Positions 5,213 to 6,630 of a stretch of DNA of 6,630 nt are shown here, in pieces. This stretch comes from Candidatus Methanofastidiosum methylothiophilum. GTDB lineage: Archaea; Methanobacteriota_B; Thermococci; Methanofastidiosales; Methanofastidiosaceae. Made by a program: the position numbers and the translations under genes. The notes under the pieces were generated by a model. That model searched no databases. It had not been told where the DNA came from and saw nothing but the letters and a program-made list of their open reading frames with translations. The stretch spans positions 1 to 6,630 of the forward strand of contig LNGD01000087.1 in assembly GCA_001587675.1 (NCBI GenBank). The letters are read 5' to 3'. The stretch's first letter is position 1; each line of letters starts with the position of its first letter.

Positions 5213-5218
5213 GAGGTG
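5213..5218 (+). promoter_or_regulatory. Ribosome-binding site of the thermosome gene
   Basis: GAGGTG is a near-perfect Shine-Dalgarno that ends five bases before the ATG at 5224. It is the strongest such site in the window. Confidence 0.8.
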
Positions 5219-5223
5219 TAATT

Positions 5224-6630
5224 ATGGCAGAGATTAGACAACCAATGAGTGTCCAACCTGAGGGCGCTCAGAGATTTATGGGCAGAGATGCTCAAAGAAT
5301 GAATATTCTAGCTGGAAGAATTGTAGCAGAAACAGTAAAGACGACACTTGGTCCAAGAGGAATGGACAAGATGCTCGTTGACTCACTTGGAGATGTTGTT
5401 ATTACAAACGATGGTGCAACAATCTTGAGTGAGATGGATATTGCTCACCCAGCAGCAAAAATGATTGTAGAAGTAGCTAAGACACAGGATGAAGAAGTTG
5501 GAGACGGAACAACAACAGCCGTTGTAATTGCCGGAGAACTTCTAAAGAAAGCAGAAGATCTTCTAGATCAAGATGTACATGCAACAGTCGTTGCATCTGG
5601 TTACAAAATTGCAGCTGAAAAAGCTGAAGAAATATTAAAAGATATTGGGGATACAATTTCTATTAATGATGAAGAAATACTTCTTGAAATTGCAAAGACA
5701 GCAATGACTGGAAAGGGTGCAGAAAAAGCAAAGGATACCTTAGCACCACTCGCTCTTAATGCAGTTAAACAGGTAGCTGTTAAAGAAAACGGAAAGTACA
5801 TAGTTGAAACCGAGGACATTAAGGTAGAGAAGAAAGAGGGAGGAAGTGTAGAGGATTCCAAGCTTATCCAGGGATTAATAATTGATAAGGAAAGAGTACA
5901 CGATGGCATGCCAAAGAAAATAAAAGATGCAAAAATCGCCTTACTTGACTGTGCTCTTGAAGTTAAAGAAACTGAGACTGATGCAGAGATTAGAATTACT
6001 TCACCAGACCAGCTACAGGCATTCCTAGACCAGGAAGAAGCCATGCTAAAGAAAATGGTAGATCAGGTAAAGGCATCTGGTGCAAATGTTGTATTCTGTC
6101 AGAAAGGAATTGATGATTTAGCCCAGCACTATCTTGCAAAGAGTGGAATATACGCTGCAAGAAGAGTCAAAAAGAGCGACATGAAGAAATTAGCTAAAGC
6201 AACTGGTGCAAGAGTTGTAAACAAAGTAGCAGATCTTGAACCAAAGGATCTTGGTAACGCAGGCTCTGTCGAAGAGAAGAAGATTGGCGGAGACGAAATG
6301 ACCTTTGTCGAAGGATGCAAAGATCCAAAAGCAGTAAGCTTATTACTCAGAGGAGGAACTGAACACTTCTTAGAAGAAGTAGAGAGAGCACTTGAAGATG
6401 CAATTGGTGTCATATCTACAGCAATTGAAGATGGAACAATATGTGCCGGTGGTGGAGCTGCAGAGATGGAATTATCAAAGAGATTAAACGAATACGCAGA
6501 AAAGATTAGTGGCAGAGAACAGTTAGCTGTAAAAGCATTTGCTCAGGCAATGGAAATAATTCCAAGAACCTTAGCAGAAAATGCTGGTATGGATCCAATC
6601 GATACAATAGTTGCACTAAAAGCTTCACAT
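5224..6630 (+). CDS. Thermosome (group II chaperonin) subunit, 3' end cut by the window edge
   Basis: The frame is open from ATG 5224 to the last base, giving 469 residues of a protein that is normally about 540-550. It is a subunit of the cytosolic double-ring chaperonin that folds proteins in an ATP-driven cycle with a built-in lid. Diagnostic motifs are TTLGPRGMDKML (40-51), TNDGATIL (61-68) and the nucleotide-binding GDGTTTAVV (93-101). The intermediate and apical domain follow with LIQGLIIDKERVH (214-226), which leads toward the lid segment. The second equatorial part has SLLLRGGTE (372-380) and CAGGGAAEMELSKRL (407-421). The visible end, AENAGMDPIDTIVAL (451-465), is typical of the domain, so only the last 70-80 residues are missing. 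It has its own promoter and ribosome-binding site and is probably separate from the genes upstream. Archaea often carry several paralogues; which one this is cannot be told. Confidence 0.98.
   Translation, partial: MAEIRQPMSVQPEGAQRFMGRDAQRMNILAGRIVAETVKTTLGPRGMDKMLVDSLGDVVITNDGATILSEMDIAHPAAKMIVEVAKTQDEEVGDGTTTAVVIAGELLKKAEDLLDQDVHATVVASGYKIAAEKAEEILKDIGDTISINDEEILLEIAKTAMTGKGAEKAKDTLAPLALNAVKQVAVKENGKYIVETEDIKVEKKEGGSVEDSKLIQGLIIDKERVHDGMPKKIKDAKIALLDCALEVKETETDAEIRITSPDQLQAFLDQEEAMLKKMVDQVKASGANVVFCQKGIDDLAQHYLAKSGIYAARRVKKSDMKKLAKATGARVVNKVADLEPKDLGNAGSVEEKKIGGDEMTFVEGCKDPKAVSLLLRGGTEHFLEEVERALEDAIGVISTAIEDGTICAGGGAAEMELSKRLNEYAEKISGREQLAVKAFAQAMEIIPRTLAENAGMDPIDTIVALKASH

Noticed and set aside
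5601..6413. Minus-strand open frames of 147 and 94 codons
   Set aside because: They are antisense to the thermosome gene. The Ser/Ala-rich products are the expected shadow of a strongly coding, purine-rich strand.
1..6630. CRISPR array, insertion sequence, toxin-antitoxin pair or tRNA-borne integration site
   Set aside because: No regularly spaced repeats, transposase or integrase gene, or repeated tRNA fragment is visible in the window.

Overview
The window is AT-rich DNA from an archaeon. The main evidence is the truncated gene at the right edge, a group II chaperonin (thermosome) subunit. Supporting evidence is the set of BRE/TATA-like elements about 25-30 bases upstream of predicted starts, Shine-Dalgarno sequences of the GGTG/GAGGTG type, and T-tracts as likely terminators. 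The overall look (strong AT bias, AGA arginine codons, UbiA enzyme, stand-alone RAM protein) fits a euryarchaeon. A methanogen-related lineage such as Methanofastidiosa is possible, but this is a guess that the window alone cannot settle.

Layout from left to right. On the minus strand lie a tRNA-Asn(GUU), cut by the left edge, and a UbiA-family membrane prenyltransferase (103-1032). The tRNA has its own BRE/TATA element in the 40-base gap behind the ubiA stop. A 133-base divergent promoter region (1033-1165) separates ubiA from a plus-strand two-gene operon (1166-4018). This operon encodes a LuxE-like acyl-protein synthetase followed with no gap (TAAATG) by a LuxC-like acyl-CoA reductase. After a T-tract comes a 77-residue stand-alone Lrp/AsnC effector (RAM) domain protein (4115-4348). 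Next is a TTG-initiated 237-residue protein of unknown function with a degenerate PIN-like layout (4377-5090). Last is the thermosome gene (5224 to the right edge).

How the genes may work together. LuxE and LuxC are the synthetase and reductase of the fatty-acid reductase complex known from bioluminescent bacteria. There, LuxE activates a carboxylic acid as an acyl-AMP, holds the acyl group on a cysteine and passes it to a LuxC cysteine, and LuxC reduces it to an aldehyde with NADPH. Here the two are adjacent, both cysteines appear to be present, and neither luxD nor luciferase genes lie in the window. The pair therefore looks like an intact acid-to-aldehyde module with an unknown substrate. 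It is the most unusual content of the window. The divergent prenyltransferase makes an isoprenoid or lipophilic acid substrate conceivable, but nothing in the sequence proves a link. The tRNA and thermosome are housekeeping genes with their own promoters. There is no sign of a mobile element, CRISPR array or phage.
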